Shown here: piece after piece, positions 36,554 to 45,905 of the stretch | Position numbering within the stretch: the stretch's first letter is position 1 | Layout: each line of letters starts with the position of its first letter | NCBI RefSeq assembly: GCF_015356755.1 | Contig: NZ_JADFCO010000066.1 | Coordinates: 620,001 to 684,000 of the forward strand | Reading direction: 5' to 3' | Origin: Nonlabens antarcticus | GTDB lineage: Bacteria; Bacteroidota; Bacteroidia; Flavobacteriales; Flavobacteriaceae | Length of the DNA stretch: 64,000 nucleotides | The notes under the pieces: model-generated | Databases searched by the model: none | Told to the model about the DNA's origin: nothing | What the model saw: only the letters and a program-made list of their open reading frames with translations | Position numbers and translations under genes: made by a program

Positions 36554-37075
36554 TTAAGAAGTCAACTTAATTTCAAAAAAGCACACATCTGCATTATGAT
36601 AATGGGAGGGGAGCTCAGAACTGTCTTTGATTTTTTTCATTCCTAGAAAACTAAATCCGCTATTTACATAGTGATTGATCAGTCTCTCATTATTACCGCA
36701 AGTATCCATTCTAATGAACTCTATGTTATTATTGCGGGCAAATTCTTTAGACCAATTCACAATCGCATCTACAAAATTGTTACCTCTAAAATCAGGATTT
36801 GTTGCTATTCTATGAATATAAATAGCGGCATCGTTTTCACTGCCTTCCCATATCTGTGGGTCACTATTTGTAATAGCCCATACACAGGCTATCTGACCGT
36901 CGATTAACAGTTTGAATTGACGTTCTTCTTTGATTTCTGCAGTAATTAAATCATCACTAAATTTAGGCCATTGATTTGCTGGAAATTTAATTTTTTGAAA
37001 GTCGGTAGCTAATTGATATAGTCTAAAAATCTCTGGCATATCGGCCATTTGGCTATTCCTAATCTTCATATTCAT
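36554..37075 (-). CDS. GNAT family N-acetyltransferase
   Basis: A 173-residue protein (ATG at 37075 or the next ATG at 37069) with the GNAT pattern: IRNSQMADMPEIFRLYQLA at the start, the strand IYIHRIATNPDFRGNNF holding the acetyl-CoA pyrophosphate loop in a variant form (RGNNFV rather than QxxGxG/A), and a late NNERLINHYVNSGFSFLG. It should transfer an acetyl group to an amine; substrate unknown. Single gene with its own promoter box. Confidence 0.85.
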   Translation of the reverse strand: MNMKIRNSQMADMPEIFRLYQLATDFQKIKFPANQWPKFSDDLITAEIKEERQFKLLIDGQIACVWAITNSDPQIWEGSENDAAIYIHRIATNPDFRGNNFVDAIVNWSKEFARNNNIEFIRMDTCGNNERLINHYVNSGFSFLGMKKIKDSSELPSHYHNADVCFFEIKLTS

Positions 37076-37110
37076 ATTCTTTTTATCTCTTGATTTAAAG
37101 CTATCAATAA

Positions 37111-37118
37111 CAAAGATA
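37111..37118 (-). promoter_or_regulatory. -7 promoter box TATCTTTG
   Basis: Exact TAnnTTTG on the minus strand, 35 bases before the GNAT start. Confidence 0.62.
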
Positions 37119-37323
37119 TGCTGCTGGTATAGAACAAAATAATGTTAGTGAGGACATTAAGTTTTATTTCCAAATAAAACATTGAATCAAAAAAAATGTC
37201 TTTTAGCTCAGTGTATCTAGTATTAGAAGCTTGCTTCAATATTCTTTCAACACCACCCTTAGGTTCTTAGGTATGGAATCAAGATCAATGGTTATTAATA
37301 TCTCAAACACATGAAATAAATAG

Positions 37324-38040
37324 CTAAAAAATAAGAATGATACCAGAAATACATAGTAAAATCATTAATAACGCTTTAAACGCTTTTTCATTTATTTTCT
37401 TAAAAGTTCGCTTACCTAAAAACTGGGCAAAAAGGAATATAGGAAATACAATTAATGATGTTTTTAGATGGCTGAAATTTAAAATTCCGCTAACTGCCAG
37501 AGCGGGAACTCTTGTGAGTGTAACTAGTCCTAAAACGCCTATCATAGTTGCTCTAAAGGCTTTGACTTCCTTCACGGTATTCTCAATACACATAACATAC
37601 AATGGGCCACCAGTAGAAAATACTCCTGAGAAAAAACCTCCTAGCACTCCAAATCCTATAATGCCACCTTTGCTCAATTGAACTTTCTTCTTACCAAAGG
37701 ACGCATAAGCTACATAGATGATGATAAAAACTCCTAAAGCTTTTTTGAGGACAATCGGTTTTGAATAAGTAAGGACAATAATCCCTAAAATAACGCCTAT
37801 GACAGAAGTGAAAGCGAGTTTTAGTATCATCTTTTTATCGATGTTGTGCCATTCTTTTGTGATAAGGAAAACACTAGAAAATAAGTAGAAGATCGAAATG
37901 TAAGCGATCGCATTCGGCAAATCCATCACTAACAGCAATATGGGTAGCGCCATTAATGAACCAGCAAATCCCACTACCGTTTGTACGTAAAAGCCAACAA
38001 ATATTCCTAACGCGAGAATCAAAATAATATTTATATCCAT
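37324..38040 (-). CDS. TauE/SafE family membrane exporter
   Basis: A 238-residue inner-membrane protein with seven to eight hydrophobic helices and the family's two related halves (GFVGFAGSLMALP-type N-terminal glycine-rich segment; GFFSGVFSTGGPLYV in the middle). Members export sulfite, sulfoacetate or related organic anions. It is divergent from an Lrp/AsnC regulator with 124 bases between starts, suggesting that the regulator controls it and that the substrate relates to amino acids or sulfonates. Substrate not determinable. Confidence 0.88.
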   Translation of the reverse strand: MDINIILILALGIFVGFYVQTVVGFAGSLMALPILLLVMDLPNAIAYISIFYLFSSVFLITKEWHNIDKKMILKLAFTSVIGVILGIIVLTYSKPIVLKKALGVFIIIYVAYASFGKKKVQLSKGGIIGFGVLGGFFSGVFSTGGPLYVMCIENTVKEVKAFRATMIGVLGLVTLTRVPALAVSGILNFSHLKTSLIVFPIFLFAQFLGKRTFKKINEKAFKALLMILLCISGIILIF

Positions 38041-38164
38041 AAAATCACCTGCCTTTATTTTTCAAAATTAGGCATAGCTATATGCAAGCCAAAATTGATT
38101 GATTGTAAAGCAGAACATATTTACACGTAAAAGATGTATTTTTAGAAATAAAATCAACGATTCC

Positions 38165-38575
38165 ATGGTAAGTGATATCGATCTTAAAATAATCAACATC
38201 TTAAAAATAAACGCTCGAGCTTCTTTTGCAGAAATAGGAAGAGAGATAGCACTGTCGCCGTCTTCCATAAGGGAGCGCATTCAGAAATTAGAAGATCAAG
38301 AAGTTATAAAGTCCTATAATATCAAACTTGATCATGCCATGTTGGGAAATGGATTGGAGGTTTTTATTATGCTCAAGATTTTTGATGGCAAACTCAAATT
38401 TATATTATCAGAAATTACGACCTATCCTGAGGTACTAGAGGTTTTTCGCATCACGGGTCCTTATAACATTCACATGAGGGTGGCGCTGCGAGATCAACTG
38501 CATCTACAACAATTTATCGATAAGCTCATTAAGTACGGGAGCCCTACCACACACCTCATACTTTCTGAACTTTAG
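38165..38575 (+). CDS. Lrp/AsnC family transcriptional regulator
   Basis: A 136-residue protein from the ATG at 38165; the open frame upstream is AT-rich and atypical. The AsnC-type winged helix is at 3-50 (DIDLKIINILKINARASFAEIG, then SIRERIQKLEDQEVI), followed by the RAM effector-binding domain (about 60-136). It should bind DNA as a dimer or higher oligomer and respond to an amino acid. The divergent TauE/SafE gene is the likely target. Confidence 0.9.
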   Translation: MVSDIDLKIINILKINARASFAEIGREIALSPSSIRERIQKLEDQEVIKSYNIKLDHAMLGNGLEVFIMLKIFDGKLKFILSEITTYPEVLEVFRITGPYNIHMRVALRDQLHLQQFIDKLIKYGSPTTHLILSEL

Positions 38576-38917
38576 CATGTTGATTCCTAGCTTTAGCGTT
38601 AAGATTTAAATCTTTAACGTCCCATATTATCTTAGGAGAACACGGATTTCACTAAATATAATAGGCACGCTTTCGCGAAATCAGCTTAAACCCAAATCTT
38701 AGAAAGACGGATTTAGCAGAACACCTAGTTAGTGCTTTGCAATTTAAAATCATATAGCTAAAGTATGTACTGGCATCCCACTTCAAAATTCATAGCAGTA
38801 GGAATTTCAATTTTCACATTTTAAACCTTGAGAATTAGGGTGTCTTTTCATACTCTACGTGGTTAGATAAAAAGTCAATAACCATTATAATTATCTAGTT
38901 TTCCATTCGAGATTCTC
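38576..38917. other. Intergenic region with a degenerate palindrome
   Basis: About 340 bases. A half-degraded palindrome copy is at 38668-38680; nothing else is recognisable. Confidence 0.5.
38668..38680. repeat. Dispersed palindrome, right arm degraded
   Basis: CGCTTTCGCGAAA, followed by TCAGC in place of GCG. Confidence 0.65.
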
Positions 38918-38954
38918 AAAAAAAAAGAGGATAATTGGTTACAATTATCCTCTT
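38918..38954 (-). terminator. Terminator of the HbpS-like / formaldehyde dehydrogenase genes
   Basis: A 12-bp stem AAGAGGATAATT / AATTATCCTCTT with a GGTTAC loop; the A run at 38918-38926 gives the T run on the minus strand. Confidence 0.9.
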
Positions 38955-38974
38955 CAATATAACTTAAAAACCTA

Positions 38975-39373
38975 CTAGATTGCTGATACTCCAGCTTCTG
39001 CAACAGCGTGGTCATTTTCAACAGAACTACCGCTTACTCCGATAGCGCCAATAATGACTCCCTCTTTATTTTTGATTGGAATTCCACCAGGAAAAGTAAT
39101 TAATCCATTGTTAGAATGCTCGATGTTAAATAAAGAACCTCCAGGTTGAGATAGCTCTCCTAGAAGACCCGTATTCATATCAAAATAACGAGCTGTCTTA
39201 GCTTTTTTGTTTGCAATGTCAAGTGAGCCTAACCATGCGCCATCCATACGTGCGAGTGCAACAACGTTTGCTCCACCATCTACAACGACAATGTTCATTT
39301 TAGTATCAATTGCAGTAGATTTTTGTTTTGCTGCTGCGATAGCTTTTTCTGCTTGTGCTAATGTAATATTCAT
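38975..39373 (-). CDS. GlcG/HbpS family protein
   Basis: A 132-residue protein covering the whole GlcG/HbpS (DUF336) domain: [18 protein letters not shown], the strand [21 protein letters not shown], and [22 protein letters not shown]. Streptomyces HbpS binds haem; most members, including GlcG beside glycolate oxidase genes, have no proven activity. It follows the formaldehyde dehydrogenase gene by about 100 bases on the same strand and shares its terminator, so it is probably co-expressed. GlcG-like proteins often lie beside alcohol or aldehyde dehydrogenases. Confidence 0.88.
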   Translation of the reverse strand: MNITLAQAEKAIAAAKQKSTAIDTKMNIVVVDGGANVVALARMDGAWLGSLDIANKKAKTARYFDMNTGLLGELSQPGGSLFNIEHSNNGLITFPGGIPIKNKEGVIIGAIGVSGSSVENDHAVAEAGVSAI

Positions 39374-39471
39374 AATTTTATATTTAGTGTTATTATTTTA
39401 ATGAAAATGTAAATTGAGAATCTTTTAATTCTGTTTTTATAGTAGTTGAGTGCTTATATCAAGACGTCAAA

Positions 39472-40662
39472 TTATTTACCTATCATACCGTGTGGATCGA
39501 TAACAAACTTTTTAGCGACTCCTGTATCAAATTCTGCATATCCCCTTGGCGCATCTTGCAGACTTATTACCTCTGCATTTACGGCTTTAGCGATATCTAC
39601 TTTATCGTGCAATATGGCATTCATTAATTGTCTGTTATATTTCATTGTAGGAGTTTGTCCTGTATGGAAAGAATGGGATTTAGCCCATCCCAATCCAAAA
39701 CGGATTTTCAGACTTCCTTGTTTTGCGGCCTCTTCTTTGGCTCCTGGATCTTCAGTTACATATAAACCTGGAATTCCTATAGATCCACCAGCTTTAGTAA
39801 TCGCCATAGCTTGGTTTAACACAATGGCAGGCATTTCTTTTCCTGCATTTTCACCATGTCCATTGGCTTCAAAACCTACACAGTCAACGAAGCAATCAAC
39901 CTCAGGTATACCTACAATCATTGCGATTTGCTCTTCTACAGGGATTCCATTAGTTAAATCAATGGTTTCACAACCAAAACTTTTAGCATGAGATAAACGA
40001 GCCTTATTCATATCACCTACAATAACAACGGCTGCACCTAATAACTGACAGCTTGCAGCACAAGCGAGACCTACTGGACCTGCTCCTGCAATATAAACGA
40101 CGGAACCAGCAGATACACCTGCCATTACCGCTCCATGAAAACCTGTTGGAAAAATATCAGTAAGCATGGTTAGATCTAATATCTTTTCCATCGCTTGATC
40201 TTTATCTGGAAACTTTAATAGGTTAAAATCGGCATAAGGTATCATTACATATTCGGCTTGGCCTCCGATCCAGCCACCCATATCAACATATCCATAAGCG
40301 CCTCCTGGTCGATCTCCGTTAACATTTAAACAGATATTTGTTAGTCCTTTTTTACAATTTACACAACGACCACAAGCGACATTAAAAGGAACAGAAACTA
40401 AGTCTCCGTTTTTGATAAATTCCACGTCGCGTCCACATTCTATGACCTCTCCCGTGATTTCATGACCTAGTACCAGTCCTTTTTCGGCAGTGGTTCTTCC
40501 TCGTACCATGTGTTGATCTGAGCCACAAATATTACTGGCAACTATTTTTAGTATAACGCCGTGTTCACATTTACGATCTCCTAAAGCCAGTTTTGGATAG
40601 TCAATTTCTGTCAATTCTACTTCTCCTGTACCTTTATAGGCAATTCCATGATTTTTACACAT
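39472..40662 (-). CDS. fdhA: Glutathione-independent formaldehyde dehydrogenase (zinc MDR)
   Basis: A 396-residue medium-chain dehydrogenase close in length to Pseudomonas putida formaldehyde dehydrogenase, with residues at the same numbers: catalytic zinc ligands Cys46 and His67, structural-zinc Cys97, Cys100, Cys103 and Cys111. The Rossmann motif AGAGPVG lies near 190 and the segment PTGFHGAVMAG precedes it. It should oxidise formaldehyde to formate with tightly bound NAD, acting also as an aldehyde dismutase, without glutathione. Neighbours are an HbpS/GlcG-like gene downstream and an AraC regulator upstream on the same strand. Substrate range in this organism is inferred. Confidence 0.9.
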   Translation of the reverse strand: MCKNHGIAYKGTGEVELTEIDYPKLALGDRKCEHGVILKIVASNICGSDQHMVRGRTTAEKGLVLGHEITGEVIECGRDVEFIKNGDLVSVPFNVACGRCVNCKKGLTNICLNVNGDRPGGAYGYVDMGGWIGGQAEYVMIPYADFNLLKFPDKDQAMEKILDLTMLTDIFPTGFHGAVMAGVSAGSVVYIAGAGPVGLACAASCQLLGAAVVIVGDMNKARLSHAKSFGCETIDLTNGIPVEEQIAMIVGIPEVDCFVDCVGFEANGHGENAGKEMPAIVLNQAMAITKAGGSIGIPGLYVTEDPGAKEEAAKQGSLKIRFGLGWAKSHSFHTGQTPTMKYNRQLMNAILHDKVDIAKAVNAEVISLQDAPRGYAEFDTGVAKKFVIDPHGMIGK

Positions 40663-40877
40663 AACGTTCTAATTTTAATTGGATGAATAAATGCATTTGA
40701 TAGTTACATCAAACCATTTGTAAATTTAGAATTAATAGAAGAGGATGTAATTATGAAAAAGGTTCATTAATTTATGATAATAGGTCACATAAACCAACCG
40801 TTTAATGAACTGCTTTAAAGAGTGGATCTAGCCAGATTCAATAGATAATGACTACAATCATTAAATAAGATTTGTCA

Positions 40878-41711
40878 TCATGCGTCTTTCGGGCTAAAAC
40901 CAAACTTATTCTTGAAGGCAGTACTAAAATTTGAAAGGTTGTTATACCCAAAATTTAAATAAATTTCTGATGGTTTCAGTTCTCCCTGTTCTAAAATTTC
41001 CTTTGCTTTTTGCAGTCTTTTATCTTGAAGCCATTTTCCTGGTGACCTTTTGTATTCCTTCGTAAAGTTTCTCTTAAAAGTCGAAAGACTCATATGACAT
41101 AAGAAGGCGATTTCCTCCAGTTTTAAATTAGAGTCAATTTGATTTTCGACAATTTTTTTAAATTCAGACTTATTATCAATTATCAAAGAATATAAATATG
41201 CTTCAAACTTCCTTCCATATTTCTGTAGGAGGTAAAGCATTAATTCTTCAAATTTCACCGCAAGTAAATTTTCCAATAAAACAGTAGGGGACTTACTTAT
41301 TGCCGATAAGGAATTTAAATAAGAAATGATATAGGCATCATTTCGAATAACGAAATAGGGGCTTTTCTCCTTTAAAATCAAGGGTTTATCAGCATGCTTA
41401 TCTAAAAATAATTTAAGGTTCCTATCTGAAAAAAATAAAAGCTTACAATAATAAATCACTTCCGTATCTAATAATTCGGTCCAAAGCCAATTCCCTTTTT
41501 TAAGAAGTAGTGATTGATCTTTATTTACCGCAACAGAAGTCCCTGCAAAGTGCACCTGCTTTTTGCCCACCTGTAAAAAGCTAAACATATTCATACCTAA
41601 ATGAACTTTGCTTTTTACAACGTCACGATTCATTTTAAAATCATACACGAATAAATCAGGAGTACTATTATTATCGTTAATATAGATTTCAGGAATTTTT
41701 TCGATAGGCAT
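40878..41711 (-). CDS. AraC family transcriptional regulator
   Basis: A 277-residue regulator. An N-terminal effector-binding domain (about 1-165) precedes two helix-turn-helix motifs in the C-terminal 100 residues (KLEEIAFLCHMSLSTFKRNF, then YNNLSNFSTAFKNKFGFSP). It lies 215 bases upstream of the formaldehyde dehydrogenase gene in the same direction and is the obvious candidate activator of fdhA and the HbpS-like gene. The effector is not deducible; an aldehyde or alcohol signal would fit. Confidence 0.9.
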   Translation of the reverse strand: MPIEKIPEIYINDNNSTPDLFVYDFKMNRDVVKSKVHLGMNMFSFLQVGKKQVHFAGTSVAVNKDQSLLLKKGNWLWTELLDTEVIYYCKLLFFSDRNLKLFLDKHADKPLILKEKSPYFVIRNDAYIISYLNSLSAISKSPTVLLENLLAVKFEELMLYLLQKYGRKFEAYLYSLIIDNKSEFKKIVENQIDSNLKLEEIAFLCHMSLSTFKRNFTKEYKRSPGKWLQDKRLQKAKEILEQGELKPSEIYLNFGYNNLSNFSTAFKNKFGFSPKDA

Positions 41712-41913
41712 TTGAAACTATTTTTAGTTTAATGTTAAGGATCTAAACAAAATCAGTAGGTCGTAAAAATACACGAACGATATTTGTTTCTCTTTCATTT
41801 TAGTATTCCTATATTATGCAAATTACATTTCTATTTCTCTATTGAATTAGCATTACTCTTGTAAACCATTTAGAATTTTCTTGACTTTAGAAAAGTACTT
41901 TAAGTAGAGATTT

Positions 41914-42726
41914 TTAGATATCCATTTCCACCATTTCCGCTCTGGCACCAAAACGGATTGGTAGAATACTGGTTCCTATGCCCTTTGAAATATACATTTT
42001 TGGTTCTATGTTTTTGTACCAACCTTTTAAATATTTCCCGCTGCCCTGTGGTTTAAAAGGAGCAAAACCAAAAAGAGTAATTTGACCGCCATGTGTATGA
42101 CCTGAAAGAACTAGATCTATCTTAAATTCTCCTTTTTCTGCTGTTATTACATCTCTATGTTCTGGACAATGGGACAGGACAATGTTAGTTTTAGTTTGTT
42201 TTATTCCCTGAATGGCTTTTAAGAAATCTGAATTGCCTCCTACATAATCATCAATACCAATAATTGATATCTCCCGTTGTTTTAAAGTGATACTTCTATT
42301 TTCATTGATTAAAAGTTCGCAATTATTGCGTGAATACATTTCTTTAAGTATTTTCAAATCAACATTTCCCCAATATTCCCAATTGCCAGTTATTGCGTAT
42401 TTTTTAATTGGTTTATCAATTAATTGAAGAAACTCATTTAGAAGTTCAATTTTCTCTGTGTTCTCAACGGAATCACCGGTTATAAAAATCAAGTCAGGCT
42501 TCAGAAAATTTATTTTTTTTGCGATAGAACTATGAAAAGACTTTAGTTGATCAAAATGTAAGTCTGAGATTTGAATAATTTTTATCTTGTTCTTCTCCGA
42601 TTTTGATATGTCAAAATAATTCCAGTCAATGACATATTTCTCAAACCAAAGAGAATCCAGAAGAACAAGCCCGATTAAAGCCAGAAGACCTCTTTTTAAA
42701 AATTTTCTTCTGGATAGTTTATTCAT
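41914..42726 (-). CDS. Calcineurin-like phosphoesterase with Tat-like signal (YkuE/YaeI type)
   Basis: A 270-residue protein beginning MNKLSRRKFLKRGLLALIG, a twin-arginine-type signal anchor, so the enzyme should face the periplasm. Metal-binding motifs: DLH (Asp55, His57), GD (84-85), GNWE (114-117), SH (186-187) and GHTHGGQ (209-215). In the third motif the usual GNH[DE] reads GNWE, so Asn115 remains but the catalytic His is Trp116. YkuE and YaeI relatives hydrolyse phosphodiesters or lipid pyrophosphates. Single gene; no partner evident. Confidence 0.88.
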   Translation of the reverse strand: MNKLSRRKFLKRGLLALIGLVLLDSLWFEKYVIDWNYFDISKSEKNKIKIIQISDLHFDQLKSFHSSIAKKINFLKPDLIFITGDSVENTEKIELLNEFLQLIDKPIKKYAITGNWEYWGNVDLKILKEMYSRNNCELLINENRSITLKQREISIIGIDDYVGGNSDFLKAIQGIKQTKTNIVLSHCPEHRDVITAEKGEFKIDLVLSGHTHGGQITLFGFAPFKPQGSGKYLKGWYKNIEPKMYISKGIGTSILPIRFGARAEMVEMDI

Positions 42727-43242
42727 TCCTTATTTTGTTATTGCGCATAAATGTATTAGTTCTTGAAACATTTTTCATAACCTTTTTGGATTTTAAAATT
42801 AGCTACCTAATATATTAATGATACCGAATGAGTTTTCTTAAAGATAGATAGACTCCCAAACAGTTTATGCACAGTTACGCTGATGAAAAATTTCTTTGGA
42901 CTTAATCATAAGGAGTTGTTCTTTCTTTTCGCGACTGGATTGCAAGGTAAAGACGCTATAACTTTTATTGAATAAGATTAAAAGTTATAAACTCCATCAA
43001 AATTTCAAATGTTTTAGTCGTGTTGAAATTTTGAAAGGAATGCGATTTCTATTCATTTACGGATATTGAATTGATTGCAAAACTTATTCAGAATTCGCTT
43101 TCGCGAAAGCGAACTCTTAGGTTATAAGATTAGATGATATACTTTTAATCACATTTTACCGAAGTGGCAAAAGCTGCTAAGTAAATATTGTCGTTTAAAA
43201 TTTCCAAAACTGGCTTTTAAAGCAAATATCCTTTTAGAAAAA
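42727..43242. other. Intergenic region containing a palindrome copy
   Basis: 516 AT-rich bases. The palindrome at 43094-43113 is the only structure seen. Confidence 0.5.
43094..43113. repeat. Dispersed palindrome, intergenic, 20-bp dyad
   Basis: TTCGCTTTCGCGAAAGCGAA, a perfect palindrome of 20 bases. Confidence 0.92.
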
Positions 43243-44157
43243 TTAAAATATAGAAAGCTCAGATAGCGTGGTAAACTCTTCTAGAAATTTCATGCCGCGA
43301 TATGAATTTCCTTTTGAATTTAATTTAGGACTCCACACTGCAATAGCATATTCATTAGGATGGATGGCTATGATACCGCCGCCCACGCCACTTTTCCCTG
43401 GTAAACCCACTCTAAAAGCAAAATCGCCAGACTCATCATAAAAGCCACAGGTTTGTAGAAGCGCATTAATTCTTTTATTTTGACTTTTAGTTAATATCTG
43501 ATTATCATCGTGGGTCGTTTTTCCTTTATTTGATAAAAATAGGAATGCTTCTGAAAGCTGTTTACAACTCAACTCTAGTGAACATAAATCAAAATAAAAA
43601 TCGAGTACGTCTTCAGGCTCATTATTTATATTTCCCAATGACTTAATGAAATTGCACATCGCGATATTGCGATATCCAACGGACTTCTCTGAAGCTGCAA
43701 TTTTATTAGAAAAATTTATATCTTGATTTTTACATAGACTTCTAATGAACTTTAATAAATCTTCTTTGGGATCAGTTAAATGACTTAAAAGAATATCAGA
43801 AATGACCAATGCTCCCGAGTTGATAAACGGATTCCTAGGTATTCCATTATCATTATCAAGCTGGATTAAAGAGTTGAAACCTGTTCCTGAAGGTTCTAGA
43901 CCTACACGGGTCCAAATACTTTCACCCAACATCTTATAAGCTAAACAAAGGGAAAAAACTTTAGCAATACTCTGTACGGAAAATTTTTCCTCAAAATCTC
44001 CAATTCCAAAATCAAAATTAGAAGAGGTTGAAATGTGGATACCCAACTTATTAGAATCTACGACAGCCAATTCTGGAATATAACAAGCTAATTGACCTCT
44101 GTTTTCTAGCTTAATAACCTTTTGGAAAACCTCTTCAATCAACTCCTTATAACTCAT
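43243..44157 (-). CDS. glsA: Glutaminase A
   Basis: A 304-residue enzyme, the usual length for the serine-dependent beta-lactamase-fold glutaminases. The SxxK pair is SIAK (Ser63, Lys66), followed by PRNPFINSGAL and a late GLPGKSGVGGG. It hydrolyses glutamine to glutamate and ammonia in the cytoplasm, for nitrogen supply or, as with E. coli YbaS, acid resistance through ammonia. No glutamate:GABA antiporter is adjacent. Monocistronic. Confidence 0.95.
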   Translation of the reverse strand: MSYKELIEEVFQKVIKLENRGQLACYIPELAVVDSNKLGIHISTSSNFDFGIGDFEEKFSVQSIAKVFSLCLAYKMLGESIWTRVGLEPSGTGFNSLIQLDNDNGIPRNPFINSGALVISDILLSHLTDPKEDLLKFIRSLCKNQDINFSNKIAASEKSVGYRNIAMCNFIKSLGNINNEPEDVLDFYFDLCSLELSCKQLSEAFLFLSNKGKTTHDDNQILTKSQNKRINALLQTCGFYDESGDFAFRVGLPGKSGVGGGIIAIHPNEYAIAVWSPKLNSKGNSYRGMKFLEEFTTLSELSIF

Positions 44158-44887
44158 TCGCTCTATTTAAATAATTAGTTTGCGCAATAGTAAGGTAGAA
44201 TAGGTACACTAACGAATTGTTTAGGTCCATTAAGATTACTTTTTATGTTATTTGTATATGACATAGGTCAGCTACAAGTTGTAGAACTTATAAATTTGCT
44301 GGTTTTATAAAGTCATAATTAAATTTTCGGTTTGCTAAATAGTTCCTAAGATAATGACGTAAATGAAACATGAATATTTACGATAGGATAAAAAGGAACG
44401 GAAACCTCAGAAGATAGGTTAATGCTGTTGGTCAAAAAAAACTTTATAAAGTCCTGAATTTTTTTGACATATTTTTTATTAGAAACAAAACATAATTTTC
44501 ATACCTATGGATTTAAGAGTATAAAAAGTAGAAGTTAGCTATATAGTTATATAGCGCTTTCTCTAATAAAATGTCAGTCTACGAGCTTTGTAACAGAAGG
44601 GAGTAGAGGTTTTGAGGTGAAGGATTAAAAAAATCATCAATCGTTTATAGACTTATAATTTACACCCGTAATTAAAATAATTCATCAGAAAAAATTTTGA
44701 GTATTGAACAAAAAGAGACATAGGAAAACTCGCTCTAATTGTTGTGTGTAATAAGCATATGCCATTGCAAAATCCAAACTTATCTTTGACGACTCTTACA
44801 GAAGCACTTTAATTAAAAACTAAGTAGATTTCACTTGTTTTTTACCATAGTTATTTGGTGCCATTTCGTTGTTATTCGGAATACTAT
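44158..44887. other. Long AT-rich intergenic region, no feature seen
   Basis: 730 bases, the longest gap in the window. Only a small inverted repeat GCTATATA/TATATAGC near 44540 was noticed. No coding frame or RNA gene is recognisable. Confidence 0.5.
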
Positions 44888-45905
44888 TTATTCGTTTAGT
44901 TTTTTACTAACACCCGCTTTCCATACATAAGCATTACCATCGCTATGCACACTAATTAAGTCCGCCTTACCGTCACCATTTACATCGGCAACACCAACAA
45001 TATAATGTCCTGTTTTATCTACATTAGCGGTGTCTAAAGTACCATCGAAAGATGCAGTGGTATTAGAAAAATTGCCATTGGAATCGCCTTTAAAAACGTA
45101 AGCATTACCATTACTATGCACACTAATCAAATCTGCATTACCATCTCCATTAACATCAGCGACACCAACAATATAATGTCCTGTTCCATCTACATTAGCA
45201 CTATCTAAAGTTCCATTGAATGAATCGATAGCTCCAGAAAACTTACCATTGGAATCTCCTTTCCACACATAAGCTCTACCATTACTATGTACACTAACTA
45301 AGTCTGCTTTTCCATCACCATTGACATCAGCGACACCCACAATATAATGTCCAGTCCCATCTACATTAGCACTATCTAAAGTTCCATTGAATGAATCTAC
45401 AACTCCAGAAAACTTACCGTTGGAATCTCCTTTCCATACATAAGCTCTACCATTACTATGTACACTAACTAAATCTGCTTTTCCATCACCAGTAACATCA
45501 GCAACACCAACAATATAATGTCCAGTTCCATCTACATTGGCGTTGTCTAAAGTACCATCGAAAGATTCGGTAGTATTAGAAAATTTACCATTAGAATCTC
45601 CTTTCCATACATAAGCTCTACCATTGCTATGAACGCTAACTAAATCTGCTTTTCTATCTCCAGTAACATCAGCTACACCAACAATATAATGTCCTGTTCC
45701 ATCTGCGTTTGCAATATCTAAAGTTTTATTGAAAGATTCGGCAGAATTAGAAAACTTGCTACTAGCATCACCTTTCCATACATAAGTACTTCCATTACTA
45801 TGTACACTTATTAAATCAGATTTTCTATCGCCTGTGACATCTGATACACCTACAATATAGTGCCCAATTCCATCCACATTAGCGTTGTCTAAAGTTCCGT
45901 TGAAA
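44888..45905. repeat. Six tandem 171-bp coding repeats
   Basis: The anchor ACAATATA[AG]TG occurs at 44997, 45168, 45339, 45510, 45681 and 45852, exactly 171 bases apart each time. Units in the middle are nearly identical in DNA, including silent positions, which points to recent duplication or gene conversion. Confidence 0.95.

Noticed and set aside
44888-45905. CRISPR-like periodicity
   Set aside because: The 171-base repeats are in frame, contiguous without spacers and encode FG-GAP/VCBS-type units.
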